From NCBI GenBank assembly GCA_019925095.2, contig CM034409.1, forward strand, positions 10,340,001-10,404,000: 64,000 nucleotides of DNA, written 5' to 3'. Positions 53,914 to 64,000 of this stretch are shown in pieces. Source of the stretch: Dendrolimus kikuchii (Eukaryota > Arthropoda > Insecta > Lepidoptera > Lasiocampidae). Numbering within the stretch: the stretch's first letter is position 1; each line of letters starts with the position of its first letter. Made by a program: the position numbers and the translations under genes. The notes beneath the pieces were generated by a model that saw nothing but the letters and a program-made list of their open reading frames with translations, ran no database searches and was not told where the DNA came from.

Positions 53914-54918
53914 TCCCTATTAATATTATAAATGCGAAAGTAACTCTGTCTGTCTGTCTGTCTGTTCCGTTTTCACGGAAAAACTACTGGACCGATTTGG
54001 CTGAAACTCAGTATATATATATATATATATATATATTTTTTCGATGCCGAGAATGAACATAGGATATTTTTTATCCCGAAAAATGGGATAGTTTCCGGGA
54101 TAAAAATATATTTGTCTTTTTGTTTGTTATCCTTTTATGGAAAGACTATTGGACCGGTTTGGCTGAAACTCGGTACATATATAATTTGAATACCGAAAGT
54201 GGCCAAGGGATACTTTTTATCCTGGATAATGGGATACATTTTGGGATAGATTTATGTAAAATTTCATCATTTCCATCAATTTGTCCATGTCGTCCACTGG
54301 GTCCACTTGGACCACTGTGTCCACTTGGTCCCCTTGGTCAATTGGGTCCACTTGGTCCACTGGGTCCACTTGGTTCACTGGGTCCACTTGGTCCACTGGA
54401 CTCACTGGGTCCACTTGGTCCACTAGGTCCACTTGGTCCATTTGGTTCACTGGGTCCAGTGGGTCCACTGGGTCCACTGGGCCCACTGGGTCCACTTAGA
54501 CTACGGGTCCACTGGGCCTACTGGGTCCACTGGGACCACTGGGTCCACTGGGTCCACTTGAACCACTGGGTCCACTGGGTCTACTTGGTCCAATGGACTC
54601 ACTTGGTCTACTGGACGCACTGGGTCCACTTGGTCCACTACGTCCGTTGGGTCCACTGGGTCCACTTTGTCCACTGGATCCACTGGGTCCAGTTGGTCCA
54701 CTGGGTCCACTTGGTCCATGTTATCTATTTTGTCATTTTTGTCATTTATGTAGTTTACATATAGACGGGAGTGGTATAGTTTGCGATACAAAATGAAGTG
54801 AATCTTTCGGGGGCAAATAAATAAAAATTTAATACAATGTAACCTGTACTACTTGCTCTTTAAACAAGAGACACGCACCAGAGGTTGACCCGCGGCGCAG
54901 CCGCGGGGTAAACTCTCG
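53914..54918 (+). mobile_element. Non-autonomous Helitron H4, copy 2, with minisatellite
   Basis: Starts TCCCTATTAATATTATAAAT like copy 1. The 3' hairpin CCCGCGGC/GCCGCGGG (54889-54907) is kept, but the terminus reads CTCG (54915-54918), probably a mutated CTAG. It lies in the same orientation, 154 bp after copy 1. Its minisatellite occupies the same internal place, between 'gatagatttatgtaaa' and 'gtcatttatgtag'. Confidence 0.8.
54284..54722. repeat. 9-bp minisatellite, GGTCCACTG type
   Basis: About 48 units of GGTCCACTG and GGTCCACTT. It shares the GTCC core and 9-bp period with the array in copy 1 but differs at most other positions. Frames such as GPLGPL and DPVDPV result from the unit length. 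Confidence 0.92.
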
Positions 54919-55075
54919 TATCAGTATAAAATCAAGAAAGCTTTGACTTTTGCGTGAGGATAAAAATGTTACCTTATTGATTTGATTGTCTAATGCCCCA
55001 TTACATTTAATTTTATAGACTCTGACAACTGATATTGCAAGAATGATTGCTTTGGTGTATTCAAATTAGATTAAG

Positions 55076-55165
55076 TAGTGTCCGCGGTATAGTAATCAAA
55101 GCAATAGACTCGTTTAATGAAACGCAGCTATCCCCGGTTTGATTCCTAGTAAATAAGATTCCTGA
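55076..55165 (+). mobile_element. Possible tRNA-derived SINE head
   Basis: GTCCGCGGTATAGTAATC resembles an A-box region and GGTTTGATTCCTAG a B box, about 40 bases apart. It does not fold as a complete tRNA by eye. No tail or target duplication was identified. Confidence 0.35.
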
Positions 55166-55483
55166 AGATGGCTATTGGAACCGTATTCTACTTCTACATT
55201 AACGTATTTCTTGTAGAATAATTTTATCATTGAAGTAGAATAAAATAGATTTAAAATTGCAATACAAGCCTTATAATTGAAAAGCAGCTAAACTGAATTT
55301 CCATAACCAAAGTACAAACTTATGCGGTTTGTGGGCGCAATATTTCCGCAGAGCACTCCGAGATTGCGTTTCATGACGTTTTCATATATCATTTTAGACC
55401 GAGTGACGTTACTTCCGATTTTGTAATTTGACGTTATTGTATTTTCTCTTAGAATTGTTTCTTGTTGTATTCCCGGAAAATCT
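55166..55483. other. Unassigned DNA beside the Jockey element
   Basis: No gene is seen. A minus-strand frame (55542-55288) shows no motif. The region may be host DNA or the 3' untranslated part of the Jockey element; no A tail is visible. Confidence 0.4.
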
Positions 55484-58222
55484 TTAAAAATCCGAATGAC
55501 TTTGAAGGTTGTTTTGGGCGGTATGTACATTTCGGTAATCAATTAAGAAAATTGATGGATTACGATGGTGCGGCGCGAGATCGAAATACTTACGCGAGAG
55601 CGACGTAATGTAGTTTTTGATGGAGGGAAGCTCCAGATCGCGGTGGAGGTCGACGTTACGCATATAGAGGGGAGCACCGACGGCTCTGCGCATGAATTTG
55701 TTTTGCACGATTTGCAATTTATCTAAAAGGGCAGGCTTGGCATGGCCGAATACCACACTCGCGTATGTCATGATCGGGCGGATGCATGTTTTATACAAAG
55801 TAAGCTTGTGTCTGAGGGACATTTTGCTTCGTTTGTCTATCATGGGTGCTAAACGACCCATCACAAATCGCGCTCTATTTCGGATTATAGTGATATGCTC
55901 GTTGAAGCGCAAGTTCCGATCTAGGGTGACACCCAGGTATTTGGTGTACTTTTCCCAGGGAATTTGTTGTTCGTAGAGCGAAATGGTTTTTAGGCGAAGG
56001 CAAGCGCGTTTGGGGGAGCGAAGCGTGCCCGGGGAAAAGAACATTGCTGCGCTTTTCTCCGGGTTTACCTCTATCCTCCATTTGCGAAACCATTCGCCTA
56101 GCTCTGTGACAGCTGCCTGCAGCCGGACGCAAGCCATTTGTCGGTTTTGATCTGATGTATAGAGTGCGGTGTCATCCGCAAAGAGGGCCAACTCCACATC
56201 TGGAGTTTTTGGGATGTCGCTGGTGTACAGCGTGAAGAGTAGTGGCGACAGAGCCGAGCCCTGTGGTACACCGGCTGTGAGTGGGTGAGGGGACGAGCGC
56301 GTTCCCTCCACTCGAAAACGGAAGCTTCGGTCTAAGAGGAAGTCTCGCAAGATGAGCACGAGTCTGTCTGGCACACCGAACTGGTACAACTTGTAAATCA
56401 AGCCGTTGTGCCAGACCTTGTCGAAGGCTTTTGCTACGTCTAGGAACAGTGCGGCTGTTCCTATAGGGCGGGGGCGATGGGCAAAGTGAGATAGTATGTG
56501 CTCCGTGATGCGGTGCACCTGTTGCACGCATGAGTGTCTAGCACGGAAGCCAAATTGCTCATCAGGTAATAGATGTTTGCTGAAGGCAAAATCTCTAAGT
56601 CGTGAGAGGATGACTCTCTCGTAAAGCTTGCTGAGTGCGCTTAGTAGGCTGATTGGACGGTAGCTGGACGGTTTATTAGCCGGTTTTCCCGGCTTGTGAA
56701 TACCAATGACATCTGCCTCCTTCCAGATCGCGGGGAAGGAGCAGTTTGTTATGGCGGCATTAAAGATGCTCACCAGGATTATAATTAGATGGGCGGGTAG
56801 GAGTTTTAAAACGCGATTGTTGATGCCATCGGTCCCTGGGGCCTTTCGCGGTTTGAGAGACTTGATCAGATCTTGCACTTCTTCGACCGTGACCGGGTCG
56901 AGTGTGGTTTCCGCTGGTAAGGAGGATCTACGTTCGACCTCGGAGTCCACCTCCGTCAGGTGTGACTGGTCGACGTTTTGCGTAGTGGGGGAGCATTGAA
57001 GCTCTAGACTCTGAGCAAGGCACTCGGCTTTCTCCTCGTCATCGAACGCCTCGGTGTTGTCGGCTCTTTCTAGCGCGGGTATGACAGTAAGGGTGTCTGA
57101 TTTGAGAGCTCTAGCCAGCTTCCAGTACGCCTGGTGAGTTGGTTCGATATCCCTCAACGTTCTGTCCCAACGTTGTTCCCTGACTTCCCGGATACGTAGT
57201 TTGACCTCGCGCTCTAGTTCGCGGAGTCGGATTCTGTTATCCTCGGTGGGATATCTGTCATGAGCTCTGGAGGCGGCTCTCTTTTCCCTCAGCAGTATCC
57301 TCACCTCGTCCGGCAGGCATAAGTGGCGGTCATCCTCCACTGGCACCTGCCTGGACGAGTTCCGCACTGCGGATTGAAGGTGGCTGGTGAGGGCTTCGAT
57401 CGCCCTCTCCGTGTCTTGGCGGGACCCGATGTGATCTGGGATGCGGTCCAGGTCTTGTGAGCTGGTTGCCTTGAGGAGGTCCCCAAGTCTCAACCAGTCC
57501 ACAGAGGTCCTAGTTTCAGATGTCTGGTCTGTCTGTGGTCCTAATCTAAGGATAACCGGACGATGGTCCGAGTCTATATCGTCCATCGTTTCGATCGAAT
57601 GGAACTGAAGAGTTACGCCCCTCAGTAATGCTAGGTCGAGAGTGTTTGGGGTCCCCCAGTCGCGGTTGGGGGGATATCTTGTGGGGGTCATGGGCGTTAG
57701 TATATCAAACAAAAGATTGTCTGATATATTTATTAGGGCTCTGCCATTGGTGTTAGTGGTATTGCAATTCCACTGCTCGTGTTTGCAATTCAGATCTCCG
57801 GCTATTATAACAGCCGGGCCTAGGTTGAATAGGGCTTCTAGGTCTTTTTTAATAAGGGTTTTTTGGCATGCGAGGTATGCTGAGACTATGACTAGAGGTT
57901 GGTGGCCAGTCATTGCTAGTCTGCAGGCGGATACCTCCATACCTTCTAGTGGAGGGGTGACTACAGGCATGCAGTGTAGGGATCTCCTGAAATAGATCAG
58001 GGTGCCGCCACCACGGCCTACCCTGTCATGTCTAGTGACCCGATAGTTAGAGATCTTTGGATCTCTATTACTCGGTTTCAGGAAGGTCTCCTGTACTAGT
58101 AGTATATCTATTTGATTGGTAACCAGGAAGTCATGGACCAAGTCGCGCTGGTTTCGAAGGCCGTTGGCGTTATAAGTCGCCAGAGTCAATGAGCGTGGTT
58201 TATTTCTACCTACATGCGCCAT
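55484..58222 (-). CDS. Jockey-type ORF2: endonuclease and reverse transcriptase
   Basis: 912 residues, about the usual Jockey ORF2 length. It nicks target DNA and copies the element RNA onto it. The N-terminal APE-type endonuclease (about 1-230) keeps its motifs: TYNANGL, VQETFLKP (Glu45), AGDLN (Asp143, Asn145) and DSDHRPV (Asp219, His220). The reverse transcriptase spans about 450-720: LKPRKAPGTDG, SSYRPISLLS, LFLDVAKAFDKVW (595-604), GVPQGSALSPLLF (651-663) and the catalytic FADD at 681-684. No RNase H domain is evident, as is usual for Jockey. No stop or frameshift breaks it. The end (after HHRNPSIFLIDYR) may not be native. It starts at the ATG reading MAHVGRNKPRS, 38 bp after ORF1. Confidence 0.93.
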   Translation of the reverse strand: MAHVGRNKPRSLTLATYNANGLRNQRDLVHDFLVTNQIDILLVQETFLKPSNRDPKISNYRVTRHDRVGRGGGTLIYFRRSLHCMPVVTPPLEGMEVSACRLAMTGHQPLVIVSAYLACQKTLIKKDLEALFNLGPAVIIAGDLNCKHEQWNCNTTNTNGRALINISDNLLFDILTPMTPTRYPPNRDWGTPNTLDLALLRGVTLQFHSIETMDDIDSDHRPVILRLGPQTDQTSETRTSVDWLRLGDLLKATSSQDLDRIPDHIGSRQDTERAIEALTSHLQSAVRNSSRQVPVEDDRHLCLPDEVRILLREKRAASRAHDRYPTEDNRIRLRELEREVKLRIREVREQRWDRTLRDIEPTHQAYWKLARALKSDTLTVIPALERADNTEAFDDEEKAECLAQSLELQCSPTTQNVDQSHLTEVDSEVERRSSLPAETTLDPVTVEEVQDLIKSLKPRKAPGTDGINNRVLKLLPAHLIIILVSIFNAAITNCSFPAIWKEADVIGIHKPGKPANKPSSYRPISLLSALSKLYERVILSRLRDFAFSKHLLPDEQFGFRARHSCVQQVHRITEHILSHFAHRPRPIGTAALFLDVAKAFDKVWHNGLIYKLYQFGVPDRLVLILRDFLLDRSFRFRVEGTRSSPHPLTAGVPQGSALSPLLFTLYTSDIPKTPDVELALFADDTALYTSDQNRQMACVRLQAAVTELGEWFRKWRIEVNPEKSAAMFFSPGTLRSPKRACLRLKTISLYEQQIPWEKYTKYLGVTLDRNLRFNEHITIIRNRARFVMGRLAPMIDKRSKMSLRHKLTLYKTCIRPIMTYASVVFGHAKPALLDKLQIVQNKFMRRAVGAPLYMRNVDLHRDLELPSIKNYITSLSRKYFDLAPHHRNPSIFLIDYRNVHTAQNNLQSHSDF

Positions 58223-58260
58223 TTGTTACCGGTAACAAGAATTTGTATTAGGTTGTTTAG

Positions 58261-60135
58261 TTACAACGATCTAAGTATTTGGAGGAGGTACGCGTGATCC
58301 ATTTCGATCACGAGTTGATCCCGGAGGGAGGGTTGAGTTGACTCTGAAACTTGTCTCAGTTTCCGAGCCAAGAGTTGGACCTCTTCCAGGTCGAAGGGCA
58401 AGTTCTTGGCGAATTTAGTCGCCAAAGCTAAGTCCTCCGCTATAGAGTGGTGGGCCGATGGCCCAGAAGGTGCCTTAGAAATGGGGGCGGGGGAGAGGGT
58501 GGCCGAGGGTAGGCCGGCCATAACTGGGGCACGCGTCCTCAGCGGAGGAAACGCTTCCGTCGTGGGAAGACCCGTCCAGTGGTTTACCACTGGAGGGGGG
58601 GCCGCCACGAATGCGGGTTTGTTCGGCACTTTTCTAGTGCCTTTTTGGGCATTGCCCTTTCCGACCTTACGTTTGGGTCGGGGGGCGGCAGGGCAGCCTC
58701 TGTAGTTAGCAGGGTGACCCGCTTGGCCGCAGAGGATGCAGCTGGGTGGCTCCGGGGAGTCCCGGGTGCGAGTGCACTCCGAGGTCCCGTGGTCGCCCAG
58801 GCACTTGACGCACCTGGGACGGGATTGACAATGAAGGGCAGAGTGCCCATAAAGTTGGCAGCGATGACACTGCCGTAGTGTATGTTTTTCGTGTGGACGT
58901 TCCACACGAAGGCCAGAGAGGCCACAGACCTTCTCAAGTTCGAAGATCTTTTTCCCCTCTGGGGAGAGGTCGAGGACAACCAATACTAGGTTTAGAGGCG
59001 ACTTTGTGGCGTCGCCTCTGTGCATACGGTGCACTTCGTGCACTGGTAGGGCTTGGGACTTAAGGTCCTCTAGAATGTAGGAACTTTCAATTTCCTGAGG
59101 AAGTCCGCGAATTACAGCCCGAAGGCGTTTTTCTTCTGGCAGGGCGTAAGTGTAGTAACCGATTTTACGGTCACATAATAGAGTAGTTAGGGCGCGGTGG
59201 TCACTTGAAGATGTGACCATAACTTTGATGCCGTGTTGGGTATCACGGGCCTCTTTTATGGAGATTGCCTTACCTGGCAGTTCCTTAGCGAGTTGAAGCC
59301 AATGAGCTTTCTCGCGGATGATCAGGGGTGGCGGCGGGCGCTGTGAAGGTGGCCCAGGGCGGCTGGAAGGTGCCATTGTCGGTTTTGTGCCCGCAGTGGG
59401 GGCGGGGTTGGGGGGGACCTCCCTCTGGGTCTTTCGTTTTTTACTACGATTGACGGTTATGAAACCGTCATCGTCTTCGCGGTCTAAGGGGATATTCGCG
59501 GGAGGCGCGACATCCATGGGGGTAATTTCATCGGCTGGTGTAAGAGGGGCAACCCCGAGGTATTGCGAACCTTCAGTGGTTAAGTCGATTTCTCGACGAG
59601 AATCGATTACGCGATGGATGGGCGAACGCGAACGCGATGTCGTCGAACTCGCGGAGCTCGAACGCGGTTTTCCCGGTGTGGGACCGCGAGAAAACGAGGC
59701 GCGCGACTTTGGTGCCACACGGTGGGCGTCGTTGAGCGGGGGTGCGGGCGGCGGGCGCACCGGTAACACGGCGGGTACGGACGCGGGGGGCGCGGGCGCT
59801 GCGGTAGAGCGCAGGTGGTCTGCGGCATGTGCGGCTGCGGGGGTCGCGGGGGGTGCGATGGTCGCGGCAGATGCGGGCGCGGGGAGGGAGGCCTGCGCGG
59901 GGGCCCTTTGCACGTGTGACTCGCGGGACACAGGTTTCTCGGAATTAAGTTCCGAGATAACAACGGACGCCATTGATTGGGACTCCGGAGTCCTCAAAAA
60001 TTGGTCGAGTGCTTGAGGGAATTGCTGTCGTAAAAACGACAGCAAACCCTCTAACAGCGACGGAGAGGCCTCCACGCCGTCCATTGTCCCTGAGGGGGAC
60101 GAACGATTTGGTGGAAAAACCACCTGATGATGCAC
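58261..60135 (-). CDS. Jockey-type ORF1: gag-like nucleic-acid-binding protein
   Basis: 624 residues. The N-terminal half is low-complexity and rich in Pro, Ala and Ser (about 75-175, with an RS-like SRSRSP near 168). A globular part at about 280-420 with VIRGLPQEIESSYILEDL resembles the PRE_C2HC region of gag-like LINE proteins. Three zinc knuckles follow: C423-C436 (CHRCQLYGHSALHC), C442-C454 and C466-C481. The protein is expected to bind the element RNA and carry it to the target. The second in-frame ATG lies at residue 18, so the start is not certain. The large plus-strand frames opposite it (such as 59318-60016) are shadows. Confidence 0.9.
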   Translation of the reverse strand: MHHQVVFPPNRSSPSGTMDGVEASPSLLEGLLSFLRQQFPQALDQFLRTPESQSMASVVISELNSEKPVSRESHVQRAPAQASLPAPASAATIAPPATPAAAHAADHLRSTAAPAPPASVPAVLPVRPPPAPPLNDAHRVAPKSRASFSRGPTPGKPRSSSASSTTSRSRSPIHRVIDSRREIDLTTEGSQYLGVAPLTPADEITPMDVAPPANIPLDREDDDGFITVNRSKKRKTQREVPPNPAPTAGTKPTMAPSSRPGPPSQRPPPPLIIREKAHWLQLAKELPGKAISIKEARDTQHGIKVMVTSSSDHRALTTLLCDRKIGYYTYALPEEKRLRAVIRGLPQEIESSYILEDLKSQALPVHEVHRMHRGDATKSPLNLVLVVLDLSPEGKKIFELEKVCGLSGLRVERPHEKHTLRQCHRCQLYGHSALHCQSRPRCVKCLGDHGTSECTRTRDSPEPPSCILCGQAGHPANYRGCPAAPRPKRKVGKGNAQKGTRKVPNKPAFVAAPPPVVNHWTGLPTTEAFPPLRTRAPVMAGLPSATLSPAPISKAPSGPSAHHSIAEDLALATKFAKNLPFDLEEVQLLARKLRQVSESTQPSLRDQLVIEMDHAYLLQILRSL

Positions 60136-60250
60136 TTTTCACTGCACTGTCACAGAAAAAACACAGATCGACCGGGTGAACGAACGAACACAACGAACAC
60201 GAATAACGGACTGCCGAGGCGGAACGGGAGACGTGCGCGCGCGACGAATC
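60136..60250 (-). promoter_or_regulatory. Inferred internal promoter and 5' leader of the Jockey element
   Basis: On the minus strand it runs from ATTCGTCGCGCGCGCACG to the ORF1 start, with CGTGTTCGTTGTGTTCGTTC-like repeats. Jockey elements carry an internal TATA-less RNA polymerase II promoter at this place. No specific start site can be fixed by eye. Confidence 0.5.
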
Positions 60251-63200
60251 TAGGATGGAGCACGCTTACTTAGAAGATAACTATTCACTCGTGAGTTGAA
60301 GACCACCAGATTGTAGGTATCAGGAAAGATAGACTACGGCAAGACTTTTCGATATCTTGCATGGTAAAAGATATGTGAATATAAAGTCGGCAAGCCGCGC
60401 ACGATCATGATGGCAGCCATAGCTAAATGTAAATAATATTGTTAACATTTATAAAGAGTTTATTAATTGCGTAAGTTTATATTACATGTTTCTGTGTTAA
60501 GACAGCAAGGTGTACGGTAATAAGAACCTTAGTTTTAATGGGATTATTTAATCGGTTTCCGTGACTAAATTGCGACGGAGTGACGTGTGGCTTGTACGCG
60601 ATTACGGGGGGATAAAGTTGTTTCTAGGTAGGCTAGTTTCAACATGATTTATAAAGGGAATAAGTGTTATACAAGTATATGGATATAGTCATTTTTGTGA
60701 TAGTTTACTAACGGTGGGGTTTAACCACTTGAAACTGGTAGGAAATATCTTTAACGCATATCTTTAACTATTAAGAACTCAACTCATATCTTTAATTATT
60801 AACTTAATTTAAACGAAATAACGAGAGGTTCCGTAAAGGTGACCAACGTCTACTGCTTTCATTATTTTGGTTACAGAACCATAAAAAATCATTCAATCGA
60901 AAATATCCTGCAAGTCGTAAACTACTGAATGAATATTGTTCAAAGTAGTTTTCAGATAAATCATTTGTAAAGCAAGCTTGGTTTGTTTCGTATGGTTTAA
61001 AAGTTAGAGGGAGGGAGGGGTCACAATTTCCACTTGGGTGATAATATCTCGCCATCTGTTAACTTAAAATAAAATAAATAATCAGGAATATCGATATGTT
61101 TTTTCAAGATATGTCATGTGATATCCCACGCGACTATGTACACTTACATGTATGGCAGCAACCCCAGTCTTTAGATTTTTGGCGATTTTACTACATAACT
61201 TCGTAGTGCTATACAGATTACAGACTACACTTTCCTTTAAAATTACGGTCATATAAGCACAGTCGATTTTAAGAAAAATAAATGTTATAAAATATACACA
61301 GACAAATGGACAGTTCGATTTCATAAGAATGCCTTTTTCTTTTTTGCCAAAATGTGCACGACACCCTGAAACATATGGAAAATTTCACCACAATTTTTAT
61401 TACTTGTTTAATCATAAGTCCCCTTATTCTATTTAAACGTAACTTTGTCCTTCAGTTACAAATATGGCGATTACCCTCTTATATATATATTTTTTTAATT
61501 TCGCTAATTCGTGGCATAGTAAGTAGCATACATACAAGTATGTAAGGTATGCAGATGAATTTTTAAATTGATCCTCTTTGGGCAAATTCTAAACCATAAA
61601 ATATGGCGAAAATGCTTAAAAGAGTTTTGGCACCGATTTTGAAAAAAAAGTGGTGTAATTAATTGGTATAATTGATTTTTCAAAAGTCTAATGATACCGT
61701 TTTATTTCATCAAAATCGGCCCCGAGACTTGGCCACAAAGGTCCACTTCAAAAAATCATCTATACGGAAATCGTCCACCCAAATTTCATCCTTATGATCC
61801 TAGTAATTAAAAAAAACTGTGACTGACATTGATAGACGTGTGTACACACTGACGTAACCTTCAGATCGTCTATGGGTTCTATTAAAAAACGATATGGAAT
61901 CCATGAAAATAGGGTAACGTGTTAACGTAGCCTATTACGATACTAAAATCCCAGAAATCATTAAGCAATCATCAAAAATTATCACTCAATTATATCGCCC
62001 TTTTAACTAATTAAGCAATTCAAATAAAAAGAGTTATTTCAGTAATCAAAATGTTCTTTAAATTGACCATAAAAGTTAATTAGTTTAGATCATTGAACAA
62101 CGCAGCCTTGAAAACAGGGAGTAGCTGAATATGTTAACATTTTAAATACCTAGAATTTTAGGCGATAACTTACCAAGTTCAAGAGTGATTGGAGGGTTTC
62201 ACACATCGGTAATCTTGAAGTACAAACTATCTTACGATATTTTCCTTCGCTCTCAGCACATGAAAATTGTTTTTTTTTTTAAAGAAAGAATAGAATAGAA
62301 CAAGACTTTATTTGTAAAAATACCGATGTAATTAGGATGTAATAATAATCAGGGCTTGTTACAGATTGTGAGAAGCTATTATGTAAATGTACAAACAAAA
62401 TTAGATCAATACAAAATAACTAATCTATAGCTTTTTAGGAATTTTGCGGGAATAAATCATACACAAACGAACCTCTCTGCCAAATATAATTCGTATGAGC
62501 CTAGGCTTTCAATAAAAATAGATTTGATATACAGGCATTGACAGTCCGACACATAAACCGATAAACATGATGATTTTATAAGAGTGCTGATTTTGCAAAA
62601 ATAACTATGGACTCCCAAAAAGCTAGAAAATAAACTACTAATTTGGAATTTGTTGTATAAGATACCTCGTTTCTTATCAGTATAAGTTTTAAGTCTTATG
62701 TGGACCTACATTTTCGCAGTAACTGTCTTTGTAGAAGTAATTCTCCTTTGTTTTAGCTTACTATGAATACTGCGGTCCAGTATTATAATTGAACAATGCT
62801 ATTAAGCAGGATATTTTTTGGAAGGAAAATGTTTTTACTGCGTGAGTACAACCTTAAGCCACCTCTTGTGAAATGTAGACAGCTGGTAGTCCGATTACAC
62901 TGCTGAGAGGTTTTGTAATTCCCAACATGAAAAGAATCAGATCCACACATACATACATATATCTCTATTCGCGTATTTTATTAATATTTCTTATCAAACT
63001 AAGAACAAGTGCGTTAGACCCTATTAGCAATTCCGATATGTTTCAAGAACCGCAATGGATTAAACAATCAACTGACTCCTGAAGTAAAAAATTGCGATTT
63101 TTCCGATTGTTTCGAGTCATCTTATTCGATTCGAATACACAATGCAGTAGTGATATTGTAAAAAAATAAAGATTAAGGGTGGTTGCCATAGATAGTTGTG

Positions 63201-63517
63201 TGAGTGGTATTGTTAGACAAATCTTGAAAAATCATAACGATGCTCCTTAATTACTGTTTTGGTTAAGTCGATAGGCAGCGCGATATTAGCTTACATTGAA
63301 CGTGTACGTGAACATTGTACCACTCCAATAATTTTAAAACTTTTTGGAAATCTCTAAAAAAGAACGGTTTCAAAAGAAACTTTAATTTGAACTTGTTTTT
63401 GGGATAATATGAGGTATTTTGGGTACCGTATTCAAAAATCACGAAAACAGGGAACCTTTTTGAGCTCTACGGAACCTTTCATAGTTTGTTTTTGTTTAAT
63501 AACGGGTGTGACCTTAA
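60251..63517. other. Unassigned AT-rich DNA
   Basis: No gene is recognised in this 3.3-kb stretch. Bases 62195-62275 (TTTCACACATCGGTAATCTT, GATATTTTCCTTCG) look like a decayed fragment of the SINE at 42000-42302. Bases 62540-62620 resemble the dispersed repeat near 21120. Frames at 60804-61055, 61082-61324 and 61354-61545 have no motifs. Confidence 0.45.
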
Positions 63518-63889
63518 TCTATATATATATAAATCAATTGCTGTTCGTTACTCTCGCTAAAACTCGAGAATGACTGGACTGATTTGGCTAATTTTGTTTT
63601 TGAATTATTTGTGGAAGTCCAGGGAAGGTTTAAAAGGTGAGTAAATATGAAAAAAAATGCTTGGAATGTAGTAAAAACAACAATTTCGCTTTCCCTTAGA
63701 AACTATTCCTATTCCTGTACGTCACTTAAATTTAATAGTCGTTCAGAAATCAAATTAAATTTATTAGTGAAGTTTTTTTTTTCATTTTTGGTTTTGAATG
63801 TCAAACGTTTGATGTTCGTCCCGTGTTCAAAAATCAACGTTTTTTATATATTGATTCTGAGGCGGTACGAAGTTTGCCGGGTCAGCTAG
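63518..63889 (+). mobile_element. Non-autonomous Helitron, family H2, full length
   Basis: Starts TCTATATATATATAAATCAA and ends GCCGGGTCAGCTAG (CTAG at 63886-63889) before T. It matches 3528-3983 in order but is 84 bp shorter. The open frame 63647-63889 lies inside the repeat and is accidental. Confidence 0.8.
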
Positions 63890-64000
63890 TAATAATAAGA
63901 AATTATTTCATTTTTAAATTTTACGTCCGTTTGTTATTGACAATCATTACTTATAGTGTCCGACATAACTCGCAAAATTAGCAAATTGAATTGGCAATGG

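Larger units (their letters stand above)
55484..60250 (-). mobile_element. Jockey-type LINE with both frames open
   Basis: A minus-strand element with a GC-rich body in AT-rich surroundings. The 5' end near 60250 begins ATTCGTCGCGCGCGCACG, and GTGTTCGTTG-type blocks follow, as in Jockey-group 5' regions that hold an internal promoter. ORF1 and ORF2 are both open and separated by 38 bp. The 3' end is uncertain: ORF2 runs to 55484 without an A tail or target duplication. The last residues of ORF2 may be flanking sequence, so the element may be 3'-truncated near 55530. Confidence 0.85.

Noticed and set aside
54120..54796. Collagen-like GPLGPL protein of over 200 codons
   Set aside because: The Gly-Pro-Leu pattern is the translation of GGTCCACTT/G units. 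Other frames give DPVDPV and similar, and the array lies in a Helitron.
55076..55165. Functional tRNA gene
   Set aside because: A- and B-box-like blocks are present but I could not form a proper acceptor and anticodon stem, so only a SINE head is suggested.
59318..60016. A 232-codon plus-strand gene
   Set aside because: It is antisense to the GC-rich Jockey ORF1, whose zinc knuckles and position are convincing.
3528..63889. Autonomous Helitron
   Set aside because: Several Helitron ends are clear, but no Rep or helicase coding was found anywhere in the window.

Overview
This window looks like intergenic or deep-intronic DNA from a moth or butterfly (Lepidoptera). The assignment is an inference. 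It rests on AT-rich background, Helitron-type ends running TCTATACTAATATT to CTAG, a tRNA-derived SINE, and Jockey-, CR1- and Penelope-type retroelements of the kind common in that order. I found no host protein-coding exon, no intact tRNA or rRNA gene, and no CRISPR array. Nearly every recognisable feature is a transposable element or a repeat.

Layout. 1-9.9 kb: two near-identical inverted copies of a poly(A)-tailed retroposon (family A) enclose a solo LTR (1319-2094) packed with heat-shock-element motifs. They also enclose several short non-autonomous Helitrons and two insertions of a tetranucleotide-tailed LINE (family B). 10-18 kb: a second solo LTR (10729-11193), Helitron-type remnants, a nested family B insertion with its empty-site relative, and a Penelope-like remnant with a hammerhead-like fold (15741-16381). 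18-25 kb: mostly unassigned AT-rich DNA with several strong hairpins. 25.7-28.4 kb: a PIF/Harbinger-type element whose empty site survives in a neighbouring duplicate, then a hAT element with an 8-bp target duplication. 28.8-42 kb: a foldback built from two Helitron-like 3' ends, three old LINE 3' ends, family G repeats around an orphan ORF, more Helitrons, and a tRNA-derived SINE with a 13-bp duplication. 42.9-50.8 kb: a gag-only LINE with clear ends, then a decayed CR1-type LINE. 52.3-54.9 kb: two Helitrons of one family, each carrying a different 9-bp minisatellite. 55.5-60.25 kb: a Jockey-type LINE with two long open frames, the only plausibly autonomous element here.

How the parts relate. 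The Jockey element keeps its endonuclease and reverse transcriptase motifs and could act in trans. The gag-only LINE, the SINE and the truncated LINEs depend on machinery from elsewhere. No RepHel protein is present, so the Helitrons are non-autonomous. The observations I rate highest are the HSE-rich LTR, the paired minisatellite Helitrons, and the gag-only LINE.
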